From: a virus
Reading direction: 5' to 3' (one strand)
Virus record (IMG/VR): IMGVR_UViG_3300044858_003558
Coordinates: 1 to 55,670 of that record
Length of the DNA: 55,670 bases
Shown: positions 16,859-27,300 of the stretch, piece by piece
How the letters are laid out: each line of letters opens with the position of its first letter
Position numbering within the stretch: the stretch's first letter is position 1
The notes under the pieces: model-generated
The model's input: the letters and a program-made list of their open reading frames with translations, nothing else
Told to the model about the DNA's origin: nothing
Database searches by the model: none
Made by a program: the position numbers and the translations under genes

Positions 16859-17769
16859 AAATACTTCGTCTTCCACCTTACCCGCTAAGCATTTCCTATG
16901 ATGTACCAGCAGCATCTACAGCATATGATTTGATTATTGAAGACGAAGATAGAGATATAGTTATTCTAGAAGAAAGAATAACATCAACAGCAGGCAAAAA
17001 AATAAACTATACGTTTGAAACAGATCAGTGGCATTTATATGATAAAGTTTATGCGTTAAGAATTCAAGAGGCTGATGAAGATATTGTTGTAGAAGATATG
17101 CTTGAAATTACAAGGCCGTATGTTGATCCAGCAAGCCTTGGCACAACAGCAACAGAAATAGCGGAAATCACTCAAAGAGAATTAACAGCAAGATTAATTA
17201 TTGATACCATTACTGGTGGATTTTATTATAAAACTGAAACAATAGAACATACTGGGCTTAACACAGACTATGCTCCAATCAAACATAGAGCACGTAAAGT
17301 ATTAAGGGTATATCAAAACAACGAACTTTGGTATGATTCTTCGTTAGAAGAGCCAGCAATTTTTGGAGTTACTTATAAGTTAAGTGACAACAAAACTGCT
17401 ATTATTCAAGAAATTACAGGTGCTTACAATAGAGCAGATCAAGCACCGCTTATGCTGCCTACCGCACAATCAGACTGGCTTGGTCCAATTGGCTGGGGCA
17501 ATACATTTTCTAAGGGTTCAGACTATACGTTTGTGGTAGAAGCAGGATATAAGGTTGTTCCTACAGATATAAAAGAAGCAACATTAATGTTAATGGATGA
17601 CATTAAGTGTGGAAAGTTAGATTATTTTAAGAGGTATGCCTCTGCATATAATACAGATCAATTTAGAATTCAGTTTGATAAGACCCTGTTTGCTGGTACT
17701 GGAAATCTTATTGTTGATAAGATTCTTGAGAGGTATGCGAGTAACATTATTGTTCCTGGGGTATTGTAA
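16855..17769 (+). CDS. Probable head-tail connector/adaptor protein
   Basis: A 304-residue protein located where siphophages encode the connector that binds the portal. The first 100 residues are beta-rich (ISYDVPAASTAYDLIIEDEDRDIVILEERI), the middle carries a Tyr-rich beta region, and the last 80 or so residues are helical: TDIKEATLMLMDDIKCGKLDYFKRYASAY, reminiscent of the helical head-tail adaptor (gp6/gp15-type) fold. No enzyme motif is seen. It is coupled at both ends (ATGA before, TAATG after). The assignment rests mainly on gene order. Confidence 0.5.
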   Translation: MKILRLPPYPLSISYDVPAASTAYDLIIEDEDRDIVILEERITSTAGKKINYTFETDQWHLYDKVYALRIQEADEDIVVEDMLEITRPYVDPASLGTTATEIAEITQRELTARLIIDTITGGFYYKTETIEHTGLNTDYAPIKHRARKVLRVYQNNELWYDSSLEEPAIFGVTYKLSDNKTAIIQEITGAYNRADQAPLMLPTAQSDWLGPIGWGNTFSKGSDYTFVVEAGYKVVPTDIKEATLMLMDDIKCGKLDYFKRYASAYNTDQFRIQFDKTLFAGTGNLIVDKILERYASNIIVPGVL

Positions 17770-18215
17770 TGTCATGCAACGAAATAGACTTTATGTACCC
17801 AATGATTGCAGATGTATATCATCCAATTGTTGAACAAGATGTCTATGGTCAAATAAAAAAAGACTGGGGATTTGACAGAACTATCGTAATTAGTTTAAAT
17901 CCAGTAGGCTCAGCATTTGAAGAAGAAGTAAAACCAAAAATATTTGTACAGTACGAAAACATGCTTGTTGGTAGAGTTAAAAATGATATTCGTATAGGAA
18001 AAGATGGAACAAATAATTCAATTACAAATATTTTAATTACTAATGTTCGTAACTGTTCTGGAGAAGTTATTTATAAAGAAACATCTGGTGCTAGAGAAGA
18101 TCGTGGAACAATATATGAAATTGCAACTCTTGAGCCATTTACTGGTCCATTTGGAAATACTGAATACTATAAAATACTTGTTAGACGAGCAGAAAATCAA
18201 GGAGTTGATGATTAA
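17769..18215 (+). CDS. Probable head-closure (stopper) protein
   Basis: A 148-residue beta-rich protein in the usual slot for the head-closure protein, third gene after the capsid. Visible segments include EQDVYGQIKKDWGFDRTIVISL, FVQYENMLVGRVKNDIRIG and YYKILVRRAENQ near the end, which fit a small beta barrel. It starts and stops by TAATG overlaps with its neighbours. No sequence motif proves the function. Confidence 0.45.
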   Translation: MSCNEIDFMYPMIADVYHPIVEQDVYGQIKKDWGFDRTIVISLNPVGSAFEEEVKPKIFVQYENMLVGRVKNDIRIGKDGTNNSITNILITNVRNCSGEVIYKETSGAREDRGTIYEIATLEPFTGPFGNTEYYKILVRRAENQGVDD

Positions 18216-18901
18216 TGGCTTTGGTTGTTCCACAAATAAAAACTAAAGATTTTTCTAGAATAATGAACAATGTTATTGATTATTCTATTGGATTTTTAGA
18301 TGGAACGCAAAAGGGTAAATCTCAGTTTTTAAAGCAACTTGGAATGTCAACAATTGAAGGTTTAAAAAGATTTATAGATGTTCAAGCAAAAATGAGTCCT
18401 GGAGCATTACATCATATTTATGAGTGGCATAAAACTGGTAGTCCAGATGCAAGATTATACTCAATATCAATGTCTGTTAAAGGAGACGCAGTAGCATTTT
18501 TTTCTAATTTCAGTCAGTCTAGATCTTTAAAAGAAGGATCAAATGTTCCATTTTATAATAAAGCAAAGATCATGGAAGAAGGAGTTTCGGTTGTTATTAA
18601 ACCAAGAAATTCCAATGTTTTGGCTTTTACGGAAGATGGACAAGATATTTTTACACCAAATCCAGTGGTTGTAAATAACCCTGGTGGAGATCAGGTTAAA
18701 GGATCTTACGAAAAAACATTTGATTCATTTTTTCAAAATTACTTTTCACAATCTTTTTTAAGATCAAGTGGAATTTTTGAATATTTAAGCAATCCAAAAG
18801 CATTTAAATCTAATTTTCAACGGGGTAGTATTGGTGGAAGACGTGTTGGATATAATACTGGATATTCTTGGATTGTTAATGCTACAATTGAGGTAGAATA
18901 G
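18215..18901 (+). CDS. Probable tail-completion/neck protein
   Basis: A 228-residue protein in the position of HK97 gp10-like neck proteins. It starts with IKTKDFSRIMNNVIDYSIGFLDGTQKGKSQFLKQLGMSTIEGLKRFIDVQA, a helical region like the N-terminal helix of gp10-type proteins, then GALHHIYEWHKTGSPDARLYSISMSV, a region of charged and beta character. The extra length compared with typical gp10 (about 120-150) suggests an extended version. Role is inferred from order. Confidence 0.45.
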   Translation: MALVVPQIKTKDFSRIMNNVIDYSIGFLDGTQKGKSQFLKQLGMSTIEGLKRFIDVQAKMSPGALHHIYEWHKTGSPDARLYSISMSVKGDAVAFFSNFSQSRSLKEGSNVPFYNKAKIMEEGVSVVIKPRNSNVLAFTEDGQDIFTPNPVVVNNPGGDQVKGSYEKTFDSFFQNYFSQSFLRSSGIFEYLSNPKAFKSNFQRGSIGGRRVGYNTGYSWIVNATIEVE

Positions 18902-18905
18902 TATT

Positions 18906-19517
18906 ATGAAAGACATAAGAGACCTCCCATTTCCACCTATCTGGATTAATGAATATATTAAAGAAGAACTAAACAAGTATGGCTTTAGTGTTCTTACAAT
19001 TCCAAGTAGTCCAAATGCAATAGATGATTTAACAAAAAACAGAGTTGATATTCCACAACAATATGATGAAAATGGAACTGCTCTTTCAGTGCAATGGGAT
19101 ATTGCTATTCAATATGATAGGCTCTTAAGATTTAGAAGAGATGCTTTTTATGCTATGAAGTGTGAACAACTTTTATACTATGTTTATTCAGTGCCAAGCA
19201 AGATCATAGATGCTGGAATTATAATTTCACAACTTCTTGATAGATCAGATGCTGCTGCAGAGGACCTAAATAGATGGTGTATGGCTAAGCAAAGCGGGGC
19301 TAGTCCAATAAGTGATTCAGCCGTACCAATTACACATAACGTATATTTTCATGATATTAAGGTTTACCAATTAGAAGAGGTTAGAGACATAACAGAACTT
19401 GCTGCTTTAAGAGGATTGACGCTCAATAAATTCGTTATTGAATATGACTACCACTCTATTAATCAACAGAAAACTGTTAATACTGCCATTCCAGATCCTG
19501 ATATTAATTATACCTAA
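18906..19517 (+). CDS. Probable tail-terminator protein
   Basis: A 203-residue protein directly before the tail tube gene, the usual place for the tail terminator that caps the finished tube. The order alpha-helix (WINEYIKEELNKYGF), beta strand, then FRRDAFYAMKCEQLLYYVYS and a C-terminal FVIEYDYHS strand fits the small alpha/beta tail-terminator fold, but I cannot prove it. No strong Shine-Dalgarno is seen; it starts 5 bases after the preceding stop. Confidence 0.45.
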   Translation: MKDIRDLPFPPIWINEYIKEELNKYGFSVLTIPSSPNAIDDLTKNRVDIPQQYDENGTALSVQWDIAIQYDRLLRFRRDAFYAMKCEQLLYYVYSVPSKIIDAGIIISQLLDRSDAAAEDLNRWCMAKQSGASPISDSAVPITHNVYFHDIKVYQLEEVRDITELAALRGLTLNKFVIEYDYHSINQQKTVNTAIPDPDINYT

Positions 19518-19523
19518 AAACAC

Positions 19524-19532
19524 TGATATACT
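19524..19532 (+). promoter_or_regulatory. Extended -10 promoter TGaTATACT
   Basis: An extended -10 in the 88-base gap before the tail tube gene. It gives a leader of roughly 65-70 bases, one of the longest here, ending in an AGAGGTGA site 8 bases before the ATG. Confidence 0.55.
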
Positions 19533-19605
19533 GGGTTTAGAGGAAACATCGCCTTGTTTGCCACTACACAACTTAATACAAAATTAAAAAAGAGGTGAAT
19601 TAAAT

Positions 19606-20247
19606 ATGCCAGCATATTCTCGTGGTACGTCCACAAATATTATCGTAGGTGCAGCAGCCCTTTTCGTTGCTGATGCCAATCTCAATACCACTACTAACGC
19701 TATTCCATCGTTTGTAAGCACAGAGTCTTACAAGTCTACTCTTTCAGCAGACCCAGACTACACAAACGTTGGTTATACAATGAACGGTATTGAACTCCAA
19801 TTCCAACCAGATTTTGGTGAGGTTCAGGTTGACCAGATTCTAGACGTTGCAAAACTCTACAAGCAGGGAATGCAAGTAAATCTTGCTACCGCTTTTGCAG
19901 AGGCAACTCTTGAGAATCTTCTTCTTGCTACCGCAGGCCAGGATTCTGACCTTTCAGGTAACAAGTCTTCATCAACAGGTCGCACTCTTAATCTCTCCGC
20001 AGGAGACATTGGAGAATGCCCAGTTGAGCGTGGTATCGTTGCAGTAGGTCCAGGAACTGGTGACTGTGAAGATTCTGGAAACGTTGAGCGTGTATACGTT
20101 GCGTATCGTGCTCTTTCCATTGAAAATGTTACAGTATCTGCTAAGCGTGACGAGGCTTCAATGTTTGAAGTTTCATTCCGTCTTCTTCCAGATGACTTGA
20201 CAGCAACATACGGCAAGATCGTTGATCGCACTCACACTGCATCATAA
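19606..20247 (+). CDS. Major tail (tube) protein
   Basis: A 213-residue protein with an abundant-protein profile: its own promoter before it and a terminator after it, AGAGGTGA site, and codons richer in CGT, GGT and C-ending forms than the neighbours. The sequence is beta-rich with a helix in the middle (DQILDVAKLYKQGMQVNLATAFAEATLENLLLATAG), the arrangement of siphophage tube proteins, and ends VEVSFRLLPDD-type (FEVSFRLLPDDLTATYGKIV). Its place between the neck genes and the tail chaperones and tape measure supports the call. Confidence 0.8.
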   Translation: MPAYSRGTSTNIIVGAAALFVADANLNTTTNAIPSFVSTESYKSTLSADPDYTNVGYTMNGIELQFQPDFGEVQVDQILDVAKLYKQGMQVNLATAFAEATLENLLLATAGQDSDLSGNKSSSTGRTLNLSAGDIGECPVERGIVAVGPGTGDCEDSGNVERVYVAYRALSIENVTVSAKRDEASMFEVSFRLLPDDLTATYGKIVDRTHTAS

Positions 20248-20262
20248 TCTTAACTGATTGAT

Positions 20263-20297
20263 AAGGCCCATCTTTTATAGATGGGCTTTGTCCTTTT
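20263..20297 (+). terminator. Intrinsic terminator after tail tube gene
   Basis: AAGGCCCATCT (20263-20273) pairs with AGATGGGCTTT (20279-20289), 11 pairs including one G-T, with a 5-base loop, followed by the T-rich GTCCTTTT. It lies 15 bases after the tube protein stop codon. Confidence 0.8.
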
Positions 20298-20298
20298 G

Positions 20299-20307
20299 TG
20301 CTAAAAT
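20299..20307 (+). promoter_or_regulatory. Extended -10 promoter TGcTAAAAT, leaderless
   Basis: TG-c-TAAAAT follows the terminator immediately and ends 6 bases before the next ATG, which has no Shine-Dalgarno. It should give a leaderless mRNA for the long chaperone. Confidence 0.55.
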
Positions 20308-20313
20308 TAATTA

Positions 20314-21000
20314 ATGGCTACCACAGTATATAATACAAAAACAATATCTTTAGTTGACGGAACTGAAATAGAAATAATTCCTCTTAAGATTAAATATTTA
20401 AGAGAATTTATGGACAGTTTTGATTTAATTAAAAACGCTTCAACAGAAGAAGAAACTATTATGGTTCTTGTTAACTGTGTTAGAGTGGCTATGAAACAAT
20501 ATTATCCTAAAATATCAAAAAGGGTAGAAGATATTGAAGATAATTTAGACTTACCAACCGTATATGAAATTTTAGATATTGCTGCCAACATTAAAATTAA
20601 TAATAAATCAGAAGAACAAGTAAAGAAACAGGCAGAAGACAGCAGCAAAAACTCTTGGGAAGATCTAGATTTGGCTAAATTAGAAGCAGAAATATTTTTA
20701 CTAGGAATTTGGAAAGATTATCAAGACTTAGAAGAGTCTATGTCTATGCCAGAGTTAATGGCTACTCTTTCTTCAAATAGGGAATTAGATTATCAAGAAA
20801 AAAAGTTTTTAGCAGCAATGCAGGGTGTAGATTTAGATAAAAATGCAGGAAAACAAAAAGAATGGGAAGATCTTAAGGCTAAGGTGTTTAGCAAAGGACA
20901 AACATCTGATAGCAATGATGTTTTGTCTTTACAAGGAGCCAATGCACAAAAATATGGTTTTGGAATTGGCATGGGCTTAGAGTACGAAAACCTTACATAA
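20314..21000 (+). CDS. Tail assembly chaperone, long form
   Basis: A 228-residue protein between tube and tape measure genes, the tail-chaperone slot. Residues about 8-95 (LVDGTEIEIIPLKIKYLREFMDSF...LDLPTVYEILDIAA) are clearly homologous to the shorter protein encoded next. Residues about 115-190 form a second domain (LEAEIFLLGIWKDYQDLEESMSMPELMATLSS...KKFLAAMQGVD) like the C-terminal extension of the long (GT-type) chaperone. In most siphophages the long form arises by frameshifting; here it is a gene of its own. These chaperones coat the tape measure during tail assembly and are absent from the virion. Confidence 0.7.
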   Translation: MATTVYNTKTISLVDGTEIEIIPLKIKYLREFMDSFDLIKNASTEEETIMVLVNCVRVAMKQYYPKISKRVEDIEDNLDLPTVYEILDIAANIKINNKSEEQVKKQAEDSSKNSWEDLDLAKLEAEIFLLGIWKDYQDLEESMSMPELMATLSSNRELDYQEKKFLAAMQGVDLDKNAGKQKEWEDLKAKVFSKGQTSDSNDVLSLQGANAQKYGFGIGMGLEYENLT

Positions 21001-21013
21001 AATTGGCTATCTA

Positions 21014-21022
21014 TGCTATAAT
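21014..21022 (+). promoter_or_regulatory. Extended -10 promoter TGcTATAAT
   Basis: A perfect extended -10 in the 48-base gap between the two chaperone genes, with a conventional leader ending in AGGAGG 7 bases before the next ATG. Confidence 0.6.
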
Positions 21023-21048
21023 TAAGTAACCTAACTAGGAGGAAAAAC

Positions 21049-21363
21049 ATGGTAGCGAAGAACGACAACACAGAAACTGTCGAACTTATTGATGGAACAA
21101 AGGTAGCAGTTAGACCACTTAAAATCTCACTTCTAAGAGAATTTTTAAAGAAGTTTGAAGGTGTTACGGCTGTTGCTGATAATAATGAAAAATCTATGGA
21201 CATTCTAATTGAGTGTGTACAGATTGCAATGCAGCAATACAAACCAGAACTAGCAAAAGACATTAAGGCTCTTGAGGAAAACATTGATCTGCCAACAGTT
21301 TATAAGATTGTTGAAGCGGCATCAGGAGTTAAACTACAAGATACTTCATTGCTAAATATGTAA
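21049..21363 (+). CDS. Tail assembly chaperone, short form (paralogue)
   Basis: A 104-residue protein that matches the first domain of the preceding protein along its whole length: VELIDGTKVAVRPLKISLLREF and NIDLPTVYKIVEAASGVKL against the equivalent segments there. It lacks the second domain, so it corresponds to the short (G-type) chaperone. A strong AGGAGG site and its own promoter suggest it is made in larger amounts than the long form. It stops just before the tape measure gene. Confidence 0.7.
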   Translation: MVAKNDNTETVELIDGTKVAVRPLKISLLREFLKKFEGVTAVADNNEKSMDILIECVQIAMQQYKPELAKDIKALEENIDLPTVYKIVEAASGVKLQDTSLLNM

Positions 21364-21381
21364 AAAAAAGAGGTGTTGTGG

Positions 21382-24300
21382 GTGGCTGATGTACAGTCAA
21401 ATATTCAGGTCAATATTGACACGACTGCAGCCCTTGCCAACCTTAAAAATCTACAAAGGCAGTTGGCAACCTTTAATGCCTCTTTTGCAAAATCAAGTAC
21501 AACAGCAGTAAAAGCACAAGCAGAGTTTTCTAATAATCTTATAAACTCAATTAATGCTACAGGTAAGTTTGCTGCTGGAATTCAAGAAATTCAAAGTTCA
21601 ACTGAAAGATTTACTCAGTCATTAGAAAAAAATAAATTTTCAACTAGAGAATATTTTAAATATGCAGCAGGATCCACTAAAGCATTTTCTAAAATGTTTT
21701 CTTCTGAGTTTAATACAATTCAAAAAGTTGCAGAAGAAAGAGTAAAAGATTTACAAACCCAGTATATTAAAATGGGTAGAGGTGCTAATGGAGCACTTAA
21801 GGCAATTGCTGTTAGACCACTTTCTTTAGATATGGACGATCTTGCTACCAAGGTTGCAATTACATCTCAAAAACAACAAATTTTTGGTCAACTATTAAAA
21901 CAGGGATCAACTAATCTTCTTAATTTTGGTAAAAATACACAGTGGGCAGGTCGCCAACTTATGGTTGGTTTTACAATTCCACTTACTATTTTTGGTACTA
22001 AAGCAGCACAAGTATTTATGGATCTTGAACTTCAAGCAATTAGATTCAAGCGTGTCTATGGCGAAATGTTTACTACTCAAGGTGAAACAACTAAAGCATT
22101 AAATGAAATTAGAAAACTAGCAGAAGAATTTACAAAATATGGTGTAGCAGTTGTGGATACCATGAAGATGGCAGCAGATGCTGCAGCACAAGGTAAACAG
22201 GGCGCAGATTTAATGGCACAGGTTGCAGAGGCAACAAGATTAGCGGTGCTAGGACAGGTAGAGCAACAACAAGCACTTGAAACAACAATGTCTTTGCAAA
22301 ATGCTTTTGGATATTCCGCAGAACAACTTGCAGGCAAAATTAACTTTCTTAACGCAGTTGAAAACCAGACTGTTGTAGGTATTGAAGATTTAACTATTGC
22401 AATTCCAAAAGCAGGTCCAGTTGTAAAGCAACTTGGTGGAGATGTAGAAGATCTAGCATTCTTCCTAACAGCAATGAAGGAAGGTGGAATTAACGCATCA
22501 GAAGGTGCTAACGCACTTAAGTCTGGTCTTGCTTCTTTAATTAATCCATCTGAAAAAGCATCAGCCATGCTCAAAGAGATGGGTGTTGATATCCAAGGAA
22601 TTGTTCAGTCAAACAAAGGCGATATTAAAGGTACTGTTATTGGCTTTGCACAAGCATTAGATACATTAGCACCACTTGAAAGAGCAAGAGCAATTGAACA
22701 GTTATTTGGAAAGTTCCAATTTGCACGTTTATCTACATTGTTTCAAAACGTAACAAAAGATGGTAATCAGGCAGCAAGAACTTTAGAATTAACAACAAAG
22801 TCTGTAGAAGAACTTGCTATTATGTCTGAACGAGAATTGGGCGCAGTAGAAGATGCAACTGGTACAAAGTTTAAGAAATCAATGGAAGATCTTAAGGTTG
22901 CGATTGCTCCAGTTGGAGAACAGTTTTTAAAAGCAGTTACTCCAATTGCAGAATTTGTTGGTAAAGTTTTAGAAAAATTTAATGGACTAAGTGATGGAGT
23001 AAAAGGCGGTATATCCAAACTTGTATTAATTGTAGGAGCGATTGGTCCAGTAGTCCTTATGACCTTTGGTTTGCTCGCTAATGGACTTGCAAACATTATT
23101 AAACTTTTTGGAGCAGTGCGTAATGGATTTTTAGGTTTAGGGAAAAACTCACAATTTTTAGGAAATCAAACAAATTATTTAACAACAGAGCAACAAGAGG
23201 CAGCAACAATCGCAGCATCATTAGATCAAGCACATTCTAAATTAATTCAAACATTTACTCTTGAACGTAACTCTATTGCATTACTTGCAGAGGCATATGG
23301 ACAGGCTGCATTAGCAGCAACTAGATTAAAAATGTCAAATCCAGGTTATTTTAGTGCAGGTGGTCCAAAACCAAAGGGATATGCAGAAGGTGTTGTATCT
23401 GTTCCTGGTCCAAAGGGTGCTGGAGATGTTGTTCCTGCAATGCTTTCTCCAGGAGAGGCAATTATTCCTGCAGATCAAAACAAAAAATATGCTCCTTTAA
23501 TTCAGGGAATTATTGCAGATAATATTCCAGGATTTGCAGGAGGAAGTTCTGGAGTTGCAAGCCATCTTGAGGGATTAACACCAGCACAACTTCCTGCGAC
23601 ATTAGCAGATCCAGTATTACAAAAAGTATTAAGCCTAATGCCAGACGTAAAAGTTGGTCTACGTGTGTTATCTACAACTACAGACGGATTGGTAACAATT
23701 GCAAAACCTTTAATTATAAGTTTAAAAGATTTAGCAACAGAATTAAGTCAAAATAATATTGAAAGTTTAACGGCAGTAGGAACAGATAGATTTTCTGGAA
23801 CAACTACTCCTGGATCTAGCGAAAGAAACTCAATGCTAAATGCTGCTGGAATTGCAGGCGAACCAAAAACATATGAAGAACTTGTTGCAGCATCAGCAAA
23901 GGCTAAAGAATATGTTAGTTCAGGCAAAGATATAGATAAGAGAAAAGAAGCCGCTGCATTAGTTTCTGAACAAGTTAATATTGAAAAACAAATGCTTGGA
24001 TTAACTGACAAACAAAGAATACAAGCAGAAATAGATTATTCAAGAGATAAGCATGCAGCAGCAATAGAAGATGCATTAATTAAAAGTAGAGTATCTGCAG
24101 GCAAAGCCTCAGTTATGGCAAGAGATCAAATTCTTGAGGCAGAAAAAGCAGTACAGCCATTATTACTACAGGCAAAGTCAGAAAAAGAAAAACAAGTTAT
24201 ATTAGAAAAAGCACATACTGCTGCATTATTAAAACATTCTACAATGTTTGCTGGATATGATGAATCAAAAACAAGTACTGAAGTATTTAATAAAACACAG

Positions 24301-27300
24301 TTAAAGATGGTCTTAAGAGATATTCCGAGAAGCCAATTACAATATGGAACTCCGTATGGGGATGACGAGATTGTGCCAGAAGATGCTGCAAAATTTAATG
24401 GTAGAGCATTTAAAGGGTTATCAGGAAGAAGATTATCAAGAAATCAAAGTGCAATTGTTGACGCAAACATTAATGCAGAATACAAACAAGATAAAGCAGA
24501 AACTTATAAAATCTTAAAAGCATCATATACGGTTGGATCTCAAGCAGCACGAGGAGCAATTGATGGATTTAAAGATACCGCAGAAATTAAATCGCCATCT
24601 AGAATTATGTATATTGCTGGAGCAGAATTAGCAAAAGGTGCTATTAAAGGTTTTAAAGATGCTGCTGCAAAACTAACAAGAAGTGGTGCTGCTGGCGAAT
24701 TGGTGCCAACAGAAAAAACAAAACAACCTAAATATAAAAGAGATGGCCTAAAAATAGTTCCAGTTGGAACTACTGCTCCTAATGTTGTGGATGAAAAAGA
24801 TGGACAACTTAGAGATGCTGAAAGACAAAAAAGAAAAATAATGCTTGCTAGAACAAACGGGGTATTATTTGGAATGTCGTCACTATCCTCTGTTCTTGGA
24901 ATGATGGGTAATGGAATTGCACAAAAGGCTGCCCCATTTATGGTTGCAATGAATGTTGCTACTATGGCAATGCAAGTGATTCAAGGACCTTGGAGTGCTC
25001 TTGCTGTTGGTGCTATTGCATTAGTTGCTGGATTTTATTATCTACTAGAAAAAAATAAACAACAGGCAAAAGCACAATCACAATATATAGAAACTATGTC
25101 TGCAACGACTGAAAAGATGAAATCAATTGGGAAATTAACTGGCAACATTGGTGCTTCTGAATTAATGGATAAACGAAGAAGTATGGGTACATTAGATAAA
25201 TATCTAACTGGCTTTGATCGAAAAGGTCAACAGTTTGGAACATCAATGATGGAGTCTGACATTGGAAAACAAATATATGAAAATTTTACTGTTGCACTTT
25301 CTTCAGATAGAGGAGGAGCAGTTAAACAATTTGGTTTACAACTAGGCTCTTATGTTGCAGATGGAGTTATGAGTTTAGAACAAGCAGAAAGTTTTGCAAG
25401 ATCTATAGGTATTTCTCTTAATGACATGACAGTTTCTTCTCAAATTGTAGGAGAACTAAGAGAACTGCTTGGCCCAAATGGAGAAAATTTATTAGAAACA
25501 CCATTACTATTAAGAACAAGAATTATTGAAGAAAATTTAGATATTGGCAAAAATTCTTTAAAAGGATTTGAAGAGTCTATAAGTAAGTTAGGTATTGCAG
25601 GTAAAACATGGAGTGGACTTAAATCCATCTTTACAGAAACAGAAGTAGAAAGATATGCAGCACAAGTAGCAGCAGTAAATGTACAAAATATTGAGGCAGT
25701 TCAGGCACAAGTAGATGCACAAAATAACCTATATAGTAAAAAAATACAAGAATTAAAAAAACAAAAAGAATTAACAAAAGACAAAGAAAAACAAGCAGCA
25801 CTTGATGAACAAATTTCAGCATTAACTACAAAACAAAAAACAGAAACTTCTCAATTAAGAAAAGGTATTGGAAAAGTTTTAGACGAACAGATGAAAGCAT
25901 ATGAACTTGCTAATGTAAATAATGTTAAATTAGGCACAGAAGTGCCATTTTTTGAATCATTAAAAGAGCAAGTTAGACAAAAATATAAAGATACTAATGC
26001 TGCAGGAGCAGAGGCATTTTTAGCAAAATCTTCAAACTTAGTTAGCGCATTTTCAACTAATGAGACTAGAGTAAAAGCACAAAGGCTAGAGGTAATAATT
26101 GACACACTTGTTGGAGGTGGCGCACTTGAAGTAGGTGCTGCAACTAATTTACTAGAAATGTTTGGTAGTGATAAAGAAAAAATGCTTAAGACAGTATCTA
26201 CAGCATTTGAAATTAATGACGCAGGCCAAGTTTCTGAAGTTTCTAACGTATTGTATACATTATTTGGAGAAAAAAATCCTGAAATTGGCGCAAAAATATT
26301 TACTGAAATTACATCTAAAAAGGGTTCTGGAAAATTTGAAGATAGAGCAGCAACCCTTGCAGCATTATTTAAACTTCAGGGCAAAGAACTCAAAGCCTCA
26401 ATGATTATTGATGATAATGGAAGTTTAGAGAAGTTAGATCAAATAATTGAACTTTCTAATAAAATTGAAAATTTACCAGACCCAATTGAAAAAAATGCCA
26501 TAATGAATATTTTAACAGAAGGCTTAGATATCCAGGCTGGAGAACAAAAAGAATTAATGGCTTTTTGGGACTATATAAGTAAGTTACCAAAAGAACAACA
26601 AAAAACTGCTATTCAGTCATTCATTCAAATTTATAAAACAATAACGCCAGAAGAAGAGAAAGCAGCAGAAGATGCTGCAATTGCAAAGGCTGGAGGAAGT
26701 ATACTTCCAGAATCTGTTCAACAAAAAATTAGAGGCGATGTTGGCAAGGTTGCAACAACTGTTGGTCAAGTAAAGCCTATATATGGTAAGACTGGCATTC
26801 TTCCAAAACCAAGCGGTAGTACACCACCACCAAAGAAAAAAGGCGATGGAAGAGATACAACATTTGATGATATGAATAAAAAATTAAAACTTTTTCAGCA
26901 AGCATCAGTTAATTCATTAAAGGGATTTAAAGAACTAAAAAGAGTTATGGATTTAGGTGGCAAAAAAGGCGGAGCCTACATGACATTTAATGGCATAACA
27001 AATCAATTGGTTGCTACCAAAAAACTTAGTACAGAATTTATAGATATGATAGAGGGCTTAAGTCCAGAAGAAATACAAAAGAAGTTTGGTAAATTTGGTT
27101 TAGAAATTGAAAAAGGTGTTGTTAAGTTTAAAAATGGTATTAAAGCAGGTGCTGAACAGATTAATAAAGCACTTGCCTCAATTGCTGCAGGAGAAATAGT
27201 TGCTAACAATGCAAAAGAAATGCAAAAACTAGAAAATAGAACTGCTGCAGTAAATAAACTTAGGAAACAAGGCATTGATTATGCTACAGCAATGGCTATT

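Noticed and set aside
21340-21375. Programmed frameshift from the short chaperone at the A8 run
   Set aside because: The A run follows the stop codon (TAA at 21361), so a ribosome would have to slip after terminating. No suitable slippery site was seen before the stop.
22077-22574. Long - strand open frames inside the tape measure and other genes
   Set aside because: They are Ser/Ala-rich antisense shadows of coding sequence without ribosome sites or promoters. No convincing - strand gene exists in this window.
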